Source: Gemmatimonadaceae bacterium (GTDB lineage: Bacteria > Gemmatimonadota > Gemmatimonadetes > Gemmatimonadales > Gemmatimonadaceae). Taken from it: a DNA stretch of 32,725 bases. The stretch covers positions 1 to 32,725 of the forward strand of contig CANGXD010000025.1 of NCBI GenBank assembly GCA_947457545.1. Direction: 5' to 3'. Position numbers and translations under genes: made by a program. A model generated the notes under the pieces. That model worked only from the letters and a program-made list of their open reading frames with translations, ran no database searches and was not told the DNA's origin. Positions within the stretch are counted from its first letter, which is position 1; every line of letters starts with the position of its first letter. This document shows positions 8,067-15,534 of the stretch, one piece after another.

Positions 8067-8923
8067 AGATCGTTCAGGATATAGGTGGGGCCATGCGCTC
8101 CGGCCTGCAGCGCCTGCGCTTCGGTCGTGACGCCGGTGAGCACGATCGCACTCGCAATACCGACCGCGGCCGCACCAGCCACGTCGGTGTGCAGCGTATC
8201 GCCGAGCATGACGGCGTTGCGGGTACCAACCACCTCGAGCGCGGTCTCGAAGTGGCGGCGCGCCGGTTTGCCCAACACCTCGAAGCGCGGCGCATGATCT
8301 CCAATCAGCAGCTGCAACGCGCGCTCGAGCATGCCCGCCAGCGACCCCGCGGTGAAACCGAACGTCCCCTCGCCAGAGGGATACACGAGGTCTGGGTTGG
8401 CGAGCAGCAACGTGGTCGAACGCCCCTGCGCGTGAGCCGCCACGATCATGCTCAGCGTGTCATCCATGGCGTCGAGGGTGTCGAACCCTCCTTCGTCGGC
8501 AATCACCACGGCGTCTGCCGGATGCGCCACGCTGGGCGACACCACCTCGGCACCGATCTGCCGCGCGTAGTTCGCCGAATCGCCGGTGCCGAGGACCACG
8601 ACGCGCTTGCCCTGCATGCCATGCTCGTGCAGCGCCGGCGCGATGAGCATGCCCGAGCTCAGCACATGCTCCGGGCGAACGGGAATCCCGAGTGACGCAA
8701 AGCGTGCCGCCGCGCGTTCGGGCGAGCGGGAGGCATCGTTGGTGACCACGAGAAATGCTTGCTTACGCGCGACGAGTCGCGCAACGGCTTCGGCCGCTCC
8801 CGGCAGCGCGCCGCTGGCGTTGACCAGGACGCCGTACGCATCGAAGAGAATGGCGTCGTATCGTTCGATGAGTGCGGTGTAGCCCAGCCGCTCGGGCGGT
8901 TGCGTTGGCGACGCGATGTTCAT
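8060..8923 (-). CDS. HAD superfamily (class IIA, NagD-like) hydrolase with DxY motif I
   Basis: A 287-residue protein. Motif I is AILFDAYGVLV near residue 25. The nucleophile Asp is present, but the second Asp of the usual DxD is Tyr. Motif II is VVTNDAS, the motif III Lys is in EVLGKPARRHF, and motif IV is MLGDTLHTDVAGA. The spacing and the long cap between motifs II and III fit class IIA (NagD/p-nitrophenylphosphatase-like), including a TIGR01459-type branch where the +2 residue is aromatic. The substrate is unknown, probably a small phosphate ester. The frame is open far upstream, but ATG at 8923-8921 is chosen because it overlaps the DUF1697 stop as ATGA and the fold begins about 20 residues later. 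Confidence 0.9.
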   Translation of the reverse strand: MNIASPTQPPERLGYTALIERYDAILFDAYGVLVNASGALPGAAEAVARLVARKQAFLVVTNDASRSPERAAARFASLGIPVRPEHVLSSGMLIAPALHEHGMQGKRVVVLGTGDSANYARQIGAEVVSPSVAHPADAVVIADEGGFDTLDAMDDTLSMIVAAHAQGRSTTLLLANPDLVYPSGEGTFGFTAGSLAGMLERALQLLIGDHAPRFEVLGKPARRHFETALEVVGTRNAVMLGDTLHTDVAGAAAVGIASAIVLTGVTTEAQALQAGAHGPTYILNDLC

Positions 8924-9534
8924 GGTGTCGGCTGCAGCGTGGTGTGTGCGACCATCTGCGCGAGCAGTTTCTGCATGGTGCTCCAGTTGCGCGCCGTGAT
9001 GTGGTGGCCGGAGGCGCGCGCGGCCTTGTCGTATACGGTGCTCGCCGAAATGCCGTCCGGGTGCCACGTGTACAGCGCGTGCGCGCCCACCACGAACTGC
9101 TCGTTGGTCACCGGGGCGTTGCTGAACGCGGCACGCATGTCGTCGGTGACCTCGTCGTCCCACAGCGTGACCAGCAGACGTGACGGGTTCTCCACCGCCT
9201 GTGCACGCAACGGACAGGCGTCGAGAATGGCAGCCAGTTGCGGCTGTGTCCGTACGAATATCGTGCTGCGAATTCCCACGTCGCGGGCAATGGCGTCGTG
9301 CAGCAGTGCGGCGTCCTGTTCCGACGATGGTCCGGTACTCCGGTACACCAGGTTGCCGCTGTTGAGCAGCGTGGTCGGCGCGCCCCACCCCAGCGCTGTT
9401 GCAATGGCGCGCAGGTCGGCCATGGAAATCTTCTTGCCATTCACGTTCACGCCGCGCAGGAGCGCGACACGCGCGTCTCCGGCGGCGGGAGTCGCCCGGG
9501 GAGACGGAGCGCGGCTGCTGTCACGTGGGGGCAT
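8920..9534 (-). CDS. DUF1697 domain-containing protein
   Basis: A 204-residue protein whose conserved N-terminal block is diagnostic of DUF1697: VALLRGVNVNGKKISMADL, then LLNSGNLVYRS. It has no signal peptide or membrane segment, so it is likely cytoplasmic; the function of the family is not known. The frame extends upstream into the divergent protease gene, but ATG at 9534-9532 keeps a 43-bp divergent gap and leaves only about 20 residues before the domain. It is the first gene of the DUF1697-HAD-DUF3179-lipoprotein operon, so the operon promoter should lie within or near the short gap 9535-9577, partly shared with the protease. Confidence 0.9.
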   Translation of the reverse strand: MPPRDSSRAPSPRATPAAGDARVALLRGVNVNGKKISMADLRAIATALGWGAPTTLLNSGNLVYRSTGPSSEQDAALLHDAIARDVGIRSTIFVRTQPQLAAILDACPLRAQAVENPSRLLVTLWDDEVTDDMRAAFSNAPVTNEQFVVGAHALYTWHPDGISASTVYDKAARASGHHITARNWSTMQKLLAQMVAHTTLQPTP

Positions 9535-9577
9535 ACCCAGAGCTAGACGATGGACGGAGCCGGGGCAAGCTTTGTGA

Positions 9578-12500
9578 ATGCGCCATTTCCGTTTTCGTCT
9601 CGCGGCGACCGTCGTGTCGCCCCTGCTGCTCTTCGGTGCCGCCACGGCGGCCATCGCGCAATCCGCGCCGCCGGCCGCCACGCCCGCCCTCGCCGAACCA
9701 AGTCTGTCCCCCGATGGGCGCGAAATCGCCTTCGCGAGCGGCGGTGACATCTGGACGGTGCCCGCCACCGGCGGCGATGCGCGATTGCTCATTGCCCACC
9801 CCGCCAACGACGCGCGGCCGCTGTACTCTCCAGACGGCGCCACCTTGGCGTTCACGAGCAGCCGCACGGGCAACGGCGACATCTACCTGCTCGATCTCCG
9901 GAGCGGCGCATTGCGGCGCCTCACCTTCGACGACGCCAACGAGGCGCTGTCGGCGTGGTCGCGCGACGGCAAATGGCTCTATTTCCATAGCAACACCGGC
10001 GACATCTCCGGCATGCAGGATGTCTATCGGGTTGCGGCCAGCGGAGGGACTCCCATGGCCGTGGCCGGTGACCGCTATGCGAGTGAGTTCTTCGCCGCGC
10101 CGTCGCCCGACGGTACCACCATCGCCATCTCGGCACGCGGCACCGCCAGCGGCCAGTGGTGGCGCCGCGGTCGTTCGCACCTCGACGAAGCGGAGCTGTG
10201 GCTGGTGAAGCTTGGCGCGACGCCGGTGTACACCCGTCTTTCGGAAGACGGCGGCAGCAAGGACCTGTGGCCCATGTGGTCCCCCGATGGCGCGACGGTG
10301 TTCTACATGAGCGATCGCACGGGACCGGAGAACCTCTGGTCGCGCCCCGCGGCGGGCGGCACGGCGACGCGCCTGACGAACTTCACCAACGGGCGCGTGC
10401 TCTGGCCGCAGATGGCCGGGAACGGCAGCGCCATCGTGTTCGAGCGCGACTTCGGCATTTGGCAGTACGAGGTGCGCACGACACAGGTGCGGCAGGTCCC
10501 CATCACGCTGCGCGGTGTGAGCGCCTCGCGTGGCGTGGAGCGGCTGACGATCACGCAGGGCTTTGCCGCCGACCTGTCGAGCGATGGCAAGAAGCTGGCG
10601 CTGATTGGCCGCGGCGAATTGTGGGCCAGCGATGCGCGGGACGGGGGCGAGGCCGTGCGCCTCTCGCGCACCCCAGCGCTGGAGAAGCAGGCGAAGTGGT
10701 TGCGTGATCGCGCGGGCGACCGGCGCGTGGTCTACGTGGAGTGGAGTGCCGATGGCGGGCGCGTCATGCTGCACGATGTCGTTGCCAACAACACGAAGGC
10801 GCTGACCACCAGCGGTGATGCCACGCAGCCCACGCCGTCGCGCGACGGGACGCGCATTGCCTATCTGCGCGACGGCAACGCGCTGCACGTGGTGAACGCC
10901 GACGGCACGGGCGACCGCAAGTTGGCGAGTGGCCTCTTTGGCCGCCCCCCCTTCGACGGCGGGCGCGTGATTGCGTGGAGCCCAGACAACCAGTGGGTGG
11001 CGTTCCTGTCACGAGGTGCCCGCGGCTTCACCAACGCCTATGTCGTACCGGTGGCTGGCGGCGAGGCACGCCCGGTGAGCTTCCTCGGTAGCTCCAACAG
11101 CAGCGGCCTCGAGTGGAGCCCCGACGGCACGTTCCTGCTCTTCGTCACCGCACAGCGTACCGAAGCCGCGCGCCTCATTCGCGTGGACCTGGTGCCACGC
11201 ACGCCACGGTTCCGCGAGGACCGATTCCGCGATCTGTTCACCACGCCGGTGCGCGACACCGTGCGGCGCGATCCTGCGCGTCCGGACACGGCCCGGGTGG
11301 CCACCCGCCCGGACAGCAACGCTGCCCCGCGACCGACCACGGCCCCGGGCACACGCATCTTCTTCGAGGGCATCCGTGAGCGCGTACAGGTGCTGTCGCC
11401 CGGCATCGATATCGGCAGCGTGGCGCTCACCCCCGACGGCAAGACGCTCATCATCAGCAGCGCGGGTGGTGGGCAGCCCAATCTCTACGCCTGGTCGCTC
11501 GACGAGCTGGCGCGCGAACCGGCGACGCCGCGCCAGATCACCACGACGAGCGGTGGCAAGCAGGTCATCGGCTTCTCCGCCGATTCGCGCGAGTTGTGGT
11601 ACACCGACGGCGGGCGCATCGCGATCGTCCCCGTCGCCGGGGGGGCGTCGCGCCCGGTGGGGGTGAGCGCGTCGCTCGACGTGGACTTCCAGAGCGACAA
11701 GCTGGTGGCGTTCGAGCAGGCGTGGGCCACGCAGCGCGATCAGTTCTACGACCCTGCCATGCACGGCGCCGACTGGGATGACGTCCGCGCGCGCTTTGCG
11801 CCGGTCGTGCGCGCGGCGCAGAGCCCCGACGAGTTCCGTCGACTGCTCTCGCTCATGGTGGGGGAACTCAACGCGTCGCACAGCGGGGCGAGCGGGCCGA
11901 GTGGGTTTCCAGCGGCCCCGGTGGGAAAGCTGGGGGTGCGCTTCGATCGCGACGCGTACGAACGCGACGGGTCGTTGCGTGTGGTGGAGGTGGTGCAGCT
12001 GAGTCCCGCCGCGGTCGCCGGCCTGGCGCTCACCGATCGCCTGGTGGCCATTGATGGGCGGCCCATTGTGCGGGGCGAGAATCTCGATTCGCTGCTGGCC
12101 AACAGTGTGGAGCGCAAGGTCGAGCTCACGCTGGCCAATGCCACCGGTGCGCAACGCACGGTCATGATTCGCCCGGGTGACACCGGGGCCATCAAGCAGC
12201 TGCTCTACCTGCAGTGGGTGGCGGAGCGCCGCGCGTACGTGGCGAAAGCCTCCAATGGCCGGCTCGGCTACGTGCACATGTTCGACATGGGCGAGGAATC
12301 GCTCAACAAGCTGTACCTCGATCTCGACGCCGAGAATTTCGGACGCGAGGGGGTCGTGGTCGACATGCGCAACAACAACGGCGGCTTCGTGAACGCGTAC
12401 GCCCTCGATGTGTTTGCGCGGAAGCCGTACATGACGATGACCAACCGGGGCGCGACGCCGGTGCCGGCGCGCACGCAGCTCGGCCAGCGTTCACTGGAGA

Positions 12501-12826
12501 AGCCCACGGTGCTGGTGACCAACCAGCATACGCTCTCCGATGGCGAGGACTTCACGCAGGGCTATCGCACACTCGAGTTGGGGAAGGTGGTGGGGGAGCA
12601 GACGGCCGGGTGGATCATCTATACCTCGAACATCTCGCTCGTGGACGGGACCTCGCTGCGGCTGCCATTCATCAAGGTGGAGGACCACGAGGGGAAGGAC
12701 ATGGAGCTGGTGCCGCGGAAGGTGGATGTTCCGGTCACGCGGGCGGTCGGCGAATCGTACCGGGGGGTGGACACGCAGCTGGACGCGGCGGTGAAGGTGT
12801 TACTGGGGCAGCTCGGCGGCCGGTGA
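9578..12826 (+). CDS. Secreted tricorn-like S41 peptidase with PD40 beta-propeller and PDZ domain
   Basis: 1082 residues with an N-terminal signal peptide (basic start, hydrophobic core, AIAQS cleavage region near residue 27). Roughly a dozen PD40/WD40-like blades follow, with repeated W/LSPDG motifs (for example LSPDGREIAFAS, WSPDGATVFYMSD, WSPDNQWVAFLS), to about residue 700. A helical linker with the core-1-like ELNASHSG segment (His near 768) follows. A PDZ domain then runs from about 785 to 870 (GKLGVRF to VMIRPGD). The S41 catalytic part has VVDMRNNNGGF and the nucleophile Ser987 in TLSDGEDF, followed by GEQTAGW. It probably degrades peptides in the periplasm or outside the cell; the architecture matches archaeal/bacterial tricorn core protease. 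The start ATG has no strong ribosome site; no alternative is better. Confidence 0.95.
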   Translation: MRHFRFRLAATVVSPLLLFGAATAAIAQSAPPAATPALAEPSLSPDGREIAFASGGDIWTVPATGGDARLLIAHPANDARPLYSPDGATLAFTSSRTGNGDIYLLDLRSGALRRLTFDDANEALSAWSRDGKWLYFHSNTGDISGMQDVYRVAASGGTPMAVAGDRYASEFFAAPSPDGTTIAISARGTASGQWWRRGRSHLDEAELWLVKLGATPVYTRLSEDGGSKDLWPMWSPDGATVFYMSDRTGPENLWSRPAAGGTATRLTNFTNGRVLWPQMAGNGSAIVFERDFGIWQYEVRTTQVRQVPITLRGVSASRGVERLTITQGFAADLSSDGKKLALIGRGELWASDARDGGEAVRLSRTPALEKQAKWLRDRAGDRRVVYVEWSADGGRVMLHDVVANNTKALTTSGDATQPTPSRDGTRIAYLRDGNALHVVNADGTGDRKLASGLFGRPPFDGGRVIAWSPDNQWVAFLSRGARGFTNAYVVPVAGGEARPVSFLGSSNSSGLEWSPDGTFLLFVTAQRTEAARLIRVDLVPRTPRFREDRFRDLFTTPVRDTVRRDPARPDTARVATRPDSNAAPRPTTAPGTRIFFEGIRERVQVLSPGIDIGSVALTPDGKTLIISSAGGGQPNLYAWSLDELAREPATPRQITTTSGGKQVIGFSADSRELWYTDGGRIAIVPVAGGASRPVGVSASLDVDFQSDKLVAFEQAWATQRDQFYDPAMHGADWDDVRARFAPVVRAAQSPDEFRRLLSLMVGELNASHSGASGPSGFPAAPVGKLGVRFDRDAYERDGSLRVVEVVQLSPAAVAGLALTDRLVAIDGRPIVRGENLDSLLANSVERKVELTLANATGAQRTVMIRPGDTGAIKQLLYLQWVAERRAYVAKASNGRLGYVHMFDMGEESLNKLYLDLDAENFGREGVVVDMRNNNGGFVNAYALDVFARKPYMTMTNRGATPVPARTQLGQRSLEKPTVLVTNQHTLSDGEDFTQGYRTLELGKVVGEQTAGWIIYTSNISLVDGTSLRLPFIKVEDHEGKDMELVPRKVDVPVTRAVGESYRGVDTQLDAAVKVLLGQLGGR

Positions 12827-12840
12827 TCGGCCGGAGCGCG

Positions 12841-12873
12841 CGGCTTCCAGAATTGGGAAGCCGTTGATTTATT
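12841..12873 (+). terminator. Rho-independent terminator of the S41 peptidase gene
   Basis: The stem CGGCTTCC (12841-12848) pairs perfectly with GGAAGCCG (12856-12863) around a 7-nt loop and is followed by the T-rich tail TTGATTTATT. It lies 14 bp after the protease stop codon. Confidence 0.8.
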
Positions 12874-12888
12874 GAGAGATAGTACGGT

Positions 12889-12916
12889 TGCCGTGGGGCA
12901 TGTCACGCCCCCGGCA
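12889..12916. other. Additional GC-rich hairpin in the protease-csp gap
   Basis: TGCCG-T-GGGGC (12889-12899) pairs with GCCCCCGGCA (12907-12916), with one bulged T and a 7-nt loop. It has no T-run. It lies between the protease terminator and the predicted csp promoter. The 384-bp gap 12827-13210 has no supportable gene; it holds this hairpin, the terminator, the promoter and the csp leader. Confidence 0.5.
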
Positions 12917-12945
12917 CGTATTTCGGAGAATCTGCGTTGACCGCA

Positions 12946-12974
12946 TTGCCTTGCGCGCCCGATGCTGGTACACT
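12946..12974 (+). promoter_or_regulatory. Candidate sigma-70-type promoter for the csp transcript
   Basis: TTGCCT (12946-12951) and TACACT (12969-12974) are separated by exactly 17 bp. A TG dinucleotide one base before the -10 gives an extended -10 element. The start would fall near 12981, leaving a leader of about 230 nt before the csp ATG. The call rests on motif and position only. Confidence 0.5.
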
Positions 12975-13032
12975 TAGTACAGCGATGCACGCACTGTAGC
13001 TGATACAACTGCGTGGACAAGTTCCGACCTAC

Positions 13033-13069
13033 ACGGGCCTGCCAAAGCGAGCGGGCCCGTTTGTGTTTG
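13033..13069 (+). terminator. Terminator-like hairpin inside the csp leader (attenuator or small-RNA end)
   Basis: ACGGGCC (13033-13039) pairs with GGCCCGT (13054-13060) and is followed by TTGTGTTTG, giving a T-rich tail that begins in the stem. Located about 50 nt after the predicted start, it could end a short RNA of roughly 85 nt or act as a temperature-sensitive attenuator upstream of csp. Confidence 0.5.
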
Positions 13070-13146
13070 CATCGTAGCCATAATGTTATGGCGACCGTCG
13101 TGAGGGCGATCACGAGCACGTGGAAGTCGGTATCGTTTTGCATGCG

Positions 13147-13160
13147 GGTCCTTCGGGACC
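13147..13160 (+). other. UUCG tetraloop hairpin in the csp leader
   Basis: GGTCC (13147-13151), TTCG (13152-13155) and GGACC (13156-13160) form a perfect 5-bp stem capped by the exceptionally stable UUCG tetraloop, 50 nt before the csp start codon. It is probably a structural element of the untranslated leader. Confidence 0.6.
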
Positions 13161-13210
13161 TTGTGCTCCGACAGATCCAGCACCGATCCAGCTTTTAGGA
13201 GTACAACAGT

Positions 13211-13420
13211 ATGCGCACGACCGGCACCGTGAAGTGGTTCAACGACGCGAAGGGCTTTGGTTTCATCACGCCCTCGAACGGCCAGAAGGATTGCTTCGTT
13301 CACCACTCGGCCATCCAGGGCCAGGGCTTCAAGTCGCTGACCGAAGGCGAGACCGTCGAATTCGATATCGTGCAGGGCCAGAAGGGCCCCGCGGCCGAAA
13401 ACGTCACGCGCGCGCGCTAA
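13211..13420 (+). CDS. Cold-shock protein, CspA family
   Basis: A 69-residue single OB-fold protein, the standard length for the family. It opens with [16 protein letters not shown], which contains the RNP1 nucleic-acid binding motif (KGFGFI). RNP2 follows as CFVHHSAI, and the protein ends with the usual basic [11 protein letters not shown] strand. Such proteins bind single-stranded RNA and DNA and melt RNA secondary structure, in the cold or constitutively. The start ATG has AGGAG at 13197-13201 with a 9-nt spacer. The long structured leader upstream is typical of csp genes that are regulated after transcription. A strong hairpin follows the stop. Confidence 0.97.
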   Translation: MRTTGTVKWFNDAKGFGFITPSNGQKDCFVHHSAIQGQGFKSLTEGETVEFDIVQGQKGPAAENVTRAR

Positions 13421-13453
13421 GCCTCACCGGCACAGCAGCGTAGCACCGTCTCG

Positions 13454-13484
13454 CGGGTGGGAGTGGCTTGTCCATTCCCACCCG
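13454..13484 (+). terminator. Strong hairpin after the cold-shock gene
   Basis: CGGGTGGGA (13454-13462) pairs perfectly with TCCCACCCG (13476-13484); inner GG/CC pairs can extend it. The following bases (ATGCTGTCTCT) are only weakly T-rich, so it may be a partial terminator or an mRNA-stabilising stem that allows read-through to the next two genes. Confidence 0.55.
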
Positions 13485-13513
13485 ATGCTGTCTCTACCCA
13501 GTTCGGAGGTCAT

Positions 13514-14068
13514 GTGATCGACCACGCAACCCCAGTGGCCCCGTCGGATATCCGATTTGGCCCCGACCGCACGAACTTCCTGACGTCCCACCGTGCCCAG
13601 TCCGTCGCGGCACGTGAGTTCTCCCGCCTGACCGACGCCGTGGTTGCGCTCACCAAGCGCGCGGCGACCCTCAGTGCCTGCGAGCCGCCAACGACGCGGC
13701 TCTCCCCCGATCGCTGCATCGTGCAGCTCGGCCCCGTGGCGCTTACCGTCGCCCACATTCGCACCGGCAACGACGTGCCCCCCGGTGGTCAGCTCCTTTG
13801 CATCATCTGGAAGGGGATCATTGCCGCCCGTGGCGACCATGTGCCCGAGCGCTCCGGCGCCCGTCGCGTGCCGCCGCCGCCCGTATCGGTCTGGGAAGAG
13901 TCCATGGTCGTCTCCGCTGCCAGCGAAACGACGTGGCATTGGCACCCCAACGGTATCGAGTCTACCGGCTATACTTCACCGGAACTCGCCGAACGGTGCG
14001 TGGAGCAGCTGCAGGCCGCGTTCGACACCGCTCAACGCGACGACCTGCCAACGGCTCCGCTGTCCTGA
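13514..14068 (+). CDS. Hypothetical protein between csp and infA
   Basis: A 184-residue protein from a GTG start at 13514, with GGAGG at 13505-13509 (4-nt spacer). An in-frame GTG at 13457 also exists but lies inside the hairpin after csp, so it is less likely. No family is recognised. The N-terminal third contains a helical segment ([24 protein letters not shown]). The middle has a beta-rich [20 protein letters not shown] part, then a proline-rich [12 protein letters not shown] linker and a C-terminal helix ([19 protein letters not shown]). There is no signal peptide or membrane segment. It ends 19 bp before infA, so the two are probably co-transcribed, suggesting a link to cold adaptation or translation (inference). 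Confidence 0.7.
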   Translation: MIDHATPVAPSDIRFGPDRTNFLTSHRAQSVAAREFSRLTDAVVALTKRAATLSACEPPTTRLSPDRCIVQLGPVALTVAHIRTGNDVPPGGQLLCIIWKGIIAARGDHVPERSGARRVPPPPVSVWEESMVVSAASETTWHWHPNGIESTGYTSPELAERCVEQLQAAFDTAQRDDLPTAPLS

Positions 14069-14087
14069 CCCGCCCAAAGGAGGGCGC

Positions 14088-14303
14088 ATGAAGCAAGATA
14101 TGATCGAATTCGAAGGAACCGTCACCGACGTCCTTCCGAGCACCATGTTCCGCGTCAATCTCGAAAATGGCCACGAAATCCTGGCCACCGTCGCCGGGAA
14201 GATGCGCAAGTTCCGCATCCGCATTCTGGCTGGTGACAAAGTCACCGTCGAAGTCTCTCCGTACGATCTCAACCGTGGTCGCATCACGTTCCGACATAAG
14301 TGA
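14088..14303 (+). CDS. infA: Translation initiation factor IF-1
   Basis: A 71-residue S1-like OB-fold protein that matches IF-1 along its full length: [20 protein letters not shown], then [34 protein letters not shown] and the C-terminal [10 protein letters not shown]-1 occupies the 30S A site and helps IF-2 and IF-3 during initiation. The ribosome-binding site is strong (AAAGGAGG, ending 5 nt before the ATG). This copy is not in a ribosomal-protein cluster but next to a cold-shock gene. It may therefore be the only infA moved out of that context or a second copy; this cannot be decided here. Confidence 0.96.
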   Translation: MKQDMIEFEGTVTDVLPSTMFRVNLENGHEILATVAGKMRKFRIRILAGDKVTVEVSPYDLNRGRITFRHK

Positions 14304-14348
14304 TCGCCGGTAGTTTCCGGTAAACAGTTGTCGGGTTGCAGTGACGAA

Positions 14349-14397
14349 GGAGCGTAGGGCGCGTGTCATTCCGCCCATGCGCTCCTCTTTCATTTTC
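14349..14397. terminator. Terminator between convergent infA and NUDIX genes
   Basis: GGAGCGTAGGGCG (14349-14361) pairs with CGCCCATGCGCTCC (14372-14385) around a 10-nt loop and is followed on the plus strand by TCTTTCATTTTC. It is a clear intrinsic terminator for infA. On the minus strand the stem could also serve the NUDIX gene, although the tail there is poorer. Confidence 0.85.
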
Positions 14398-14405
14398 GGC
14401 CGGCG

Positions 14406-14828
14406 TTACGGCGCAGGGCGCAATGCTGGCATCTGCTCGAGCAGATGTTGAATGGGCAGGAAGAGTGGCTCTGGCAGCGCATCCCATGTGCACCAGCGCC
14501 ACTCGTCGCATTTGTCCGGTTCGCATCGCTGTGGGTCACCGGCGTCGCTGCGGGCCAGCACGAAGAGGGTGACGTAGTGCTTCCCCTCGGCCTCGAAGAC
14601 GTCGTTCGTGTACGGCCCCTGCCCTTCGACCGCCACCACGAGCCCGGTCTCCTCGAGCACCTCACGGCGCGCGCAGTCGAACACCGACTCGCCCCATTCG
14701 AGATGACCGCCAGGAAACTGCCAGACGCCATCGCCGTGTGAGCGGCTGCGCCGCTTGCCAAGCAGTACGGTGTTGCCGCGTCGCACGATGACGGCGACAC
14801 CAACGCGGGGATGTTGGGCGAGAGTCAT
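14406..14828 (-). CDS. NUDIX hydrolase (NUDT15/MutT-like)
   Basis: A 140-residue protein with a complete Nudix box around residues 40-62: GGHLEWGESVFDCARREV then LEETGL, matching GX5EX7REUXEEXGU. The flanking features GVAVIVRRGNTVLLGKRRS, the GHGDGVWQFPGGH-type lead-in (here HGDGVWQFPGGH), YVTLFVLA and a late EPDKCDEWRW closely follow the NUDT15/8-oxo-dGTPase-like group. It probably hydrolyses (oxidised) nucleoside triphosphates in the cytoplasm. Its ATG overlaps the stop of the upstream regulator gene as ATGA, so the two are coupled. It is convergent with infA. Confidence 0.94.
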   Translation of the reverse strand: MTLAQHPRVGVAVIVRRGNTVLLGKRRSRSHGDGVWQFPGGHLEWGESVFDCARREVLEETGLVVAVEGQGPYTNDVFEAEGKHYVTLFVLARSDAGDPQRCEPDKCDEWRWCTWDALPEPLFLPIQHLLEQMPALRPAP

Positions 14829-15373
14829 GACGGCAGCACCACATCCTGAAGGAAAAACGCCGCGAGCTCCGAACGGCCCTGCAGTTTGGCTTTGCGATAC
14901 ACCTCCACCGCTTGCTGACGCACGGTGCGCTCGGAGCGGCCAAGCTGGGCCGCTACCTGTTTGTGTCCCAACCCCTTGAGCAGCAGGAGCGCGACTTCAC
15001 GCTCGGCGCGGGTGAGCTGCCAGGCGCCGAATTGCCGGTCGATGGCCGCGCCGAACCCGGCCAGCGCCTGCTCCGCGCTGGTGCGCCAGGCATCGCGCTC
15101 GGCTTGTCGTTCGACGAGCTGCTGAGCGGTCACCGCCAATGATGCGCGCGCCTGCTCGAGTGCCGCCGTGGAGCGTCGCCACCGCGTGAAAATGAGGATG
15201 GCGAACGTCAGACTGACAAACACCATCCCCACTTCGAGCAGGATGTGCATCGACCACCACGATTGCGGACGATCGAGGGCGATATCGAGAACGCCACCGG
15301 TCACGACCAGCAACAGAAAGAATACCAGCAGCGGTGGCCATTTACCGGTCAGGGTGTCCGATTCTTCGTTCAT
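14825..15373 (-). CDS. Membrane-anchored LuxR-type HTH regulator
   Basis: A 182-residue protein with two N-terminal membrane helices (PPLLVFFLLLVVTGGVLDIA and SMHILLEVGMVFVSLTFAIL). A charged coiled-coil of about 45 residues follows (ALEQARASLAVTAQQLVERQ onwards). The C-terminal LuxR/GerE-like HTH reads LTRAEREVALLLLKGLGHKQ, then VAAQLGRSERTVRQQAVEVY. It lacks a receiver domain, so it is a one-component, membrane-tethered regulator. The start is uncertain: ATG at 15373 puts a short tail before the first helix, while ATG at 15406 or 15448 in the same frame would lengthen it. It is divergent from the DUF2231 membrane protein, the obvious candidate target or partner. The downstream NUDIX gene is translationally coupled. 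Confidence 0.88.
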   Translation of the reverse strand: MNEESDTLTGKWPPLLVFFLLLVVTGGVLDIALDRPQSWWSMHILLEVGMVFVSLTFAILIFTRWRRSTAALEQARASLAVTAQQLVERQAERDAWRTSAEQALAGFGAAIDRQFGAWQLTRAEREVALLLLKGLGHKQVAAQLGRSERTVRQQAVEVYRKAKLQGRSELAAFFLQDVVLPS

Positions 15374-15408
15374 GGAGTGCACATTCTGGAGATGTGAAGA
15401 GGACATGC

Positions 15409-15510
15409 GACAAATGTCGGATACGAAGCCCCGTATGGAGAGACACATGCCGTATAGGCGGCGAGTGCCTGTCCTCCGAAGTTGACTGGCGAGGCACCTG
15501 ATGAGGTGCC
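15409..15510. promoter_or_regulatory. Divergent regulatory region with dyads and direct repeats
   Basis: Between the regulator and DUF2231 genes there are three elements. One is a dyad CGACA-AA-TGTCG (15409-15420). Another is a pair of CCGTAT direct repeats (15431-15436 and 15450-15455, 19 bp apart, close to two helical turns). The third is a perfect hairpin GGCACCT-GATG-AGGTGCC (15493-15510) just upstream of the DUF2231 ribosome site. The dyad and repeats are candidate operators for the LuxR-type regulator; the hairpin may lie in the DUF2231 mRNA leader. If the regulator starts at 15406 or 15448 instead of 15373, part of this region is coding. Confidence 0.4.
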
Positions 15511-15534
15511 CCTTCGTCCTCGACAGGAGAATCC

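Noticed and set aside
9521-10888. 455-codon minus-strand open frame
   Set aside because: It is antisense to the PD40 part of the S41 peptidase; its composition is a mirror of the repeats and it has no domain.
11009-12277. 422-codon minus-strand open frame
   Set aside because: It is antisense to the propeller/PDZ/S41 region and has low-complexity basic composition.
13013-13198. 61-codon plus-strand frame in the csp leader
   Set aside because: It has only a GTG start without a ribosome site and overlaps the hairpins, so it is more likely untranslated leader.
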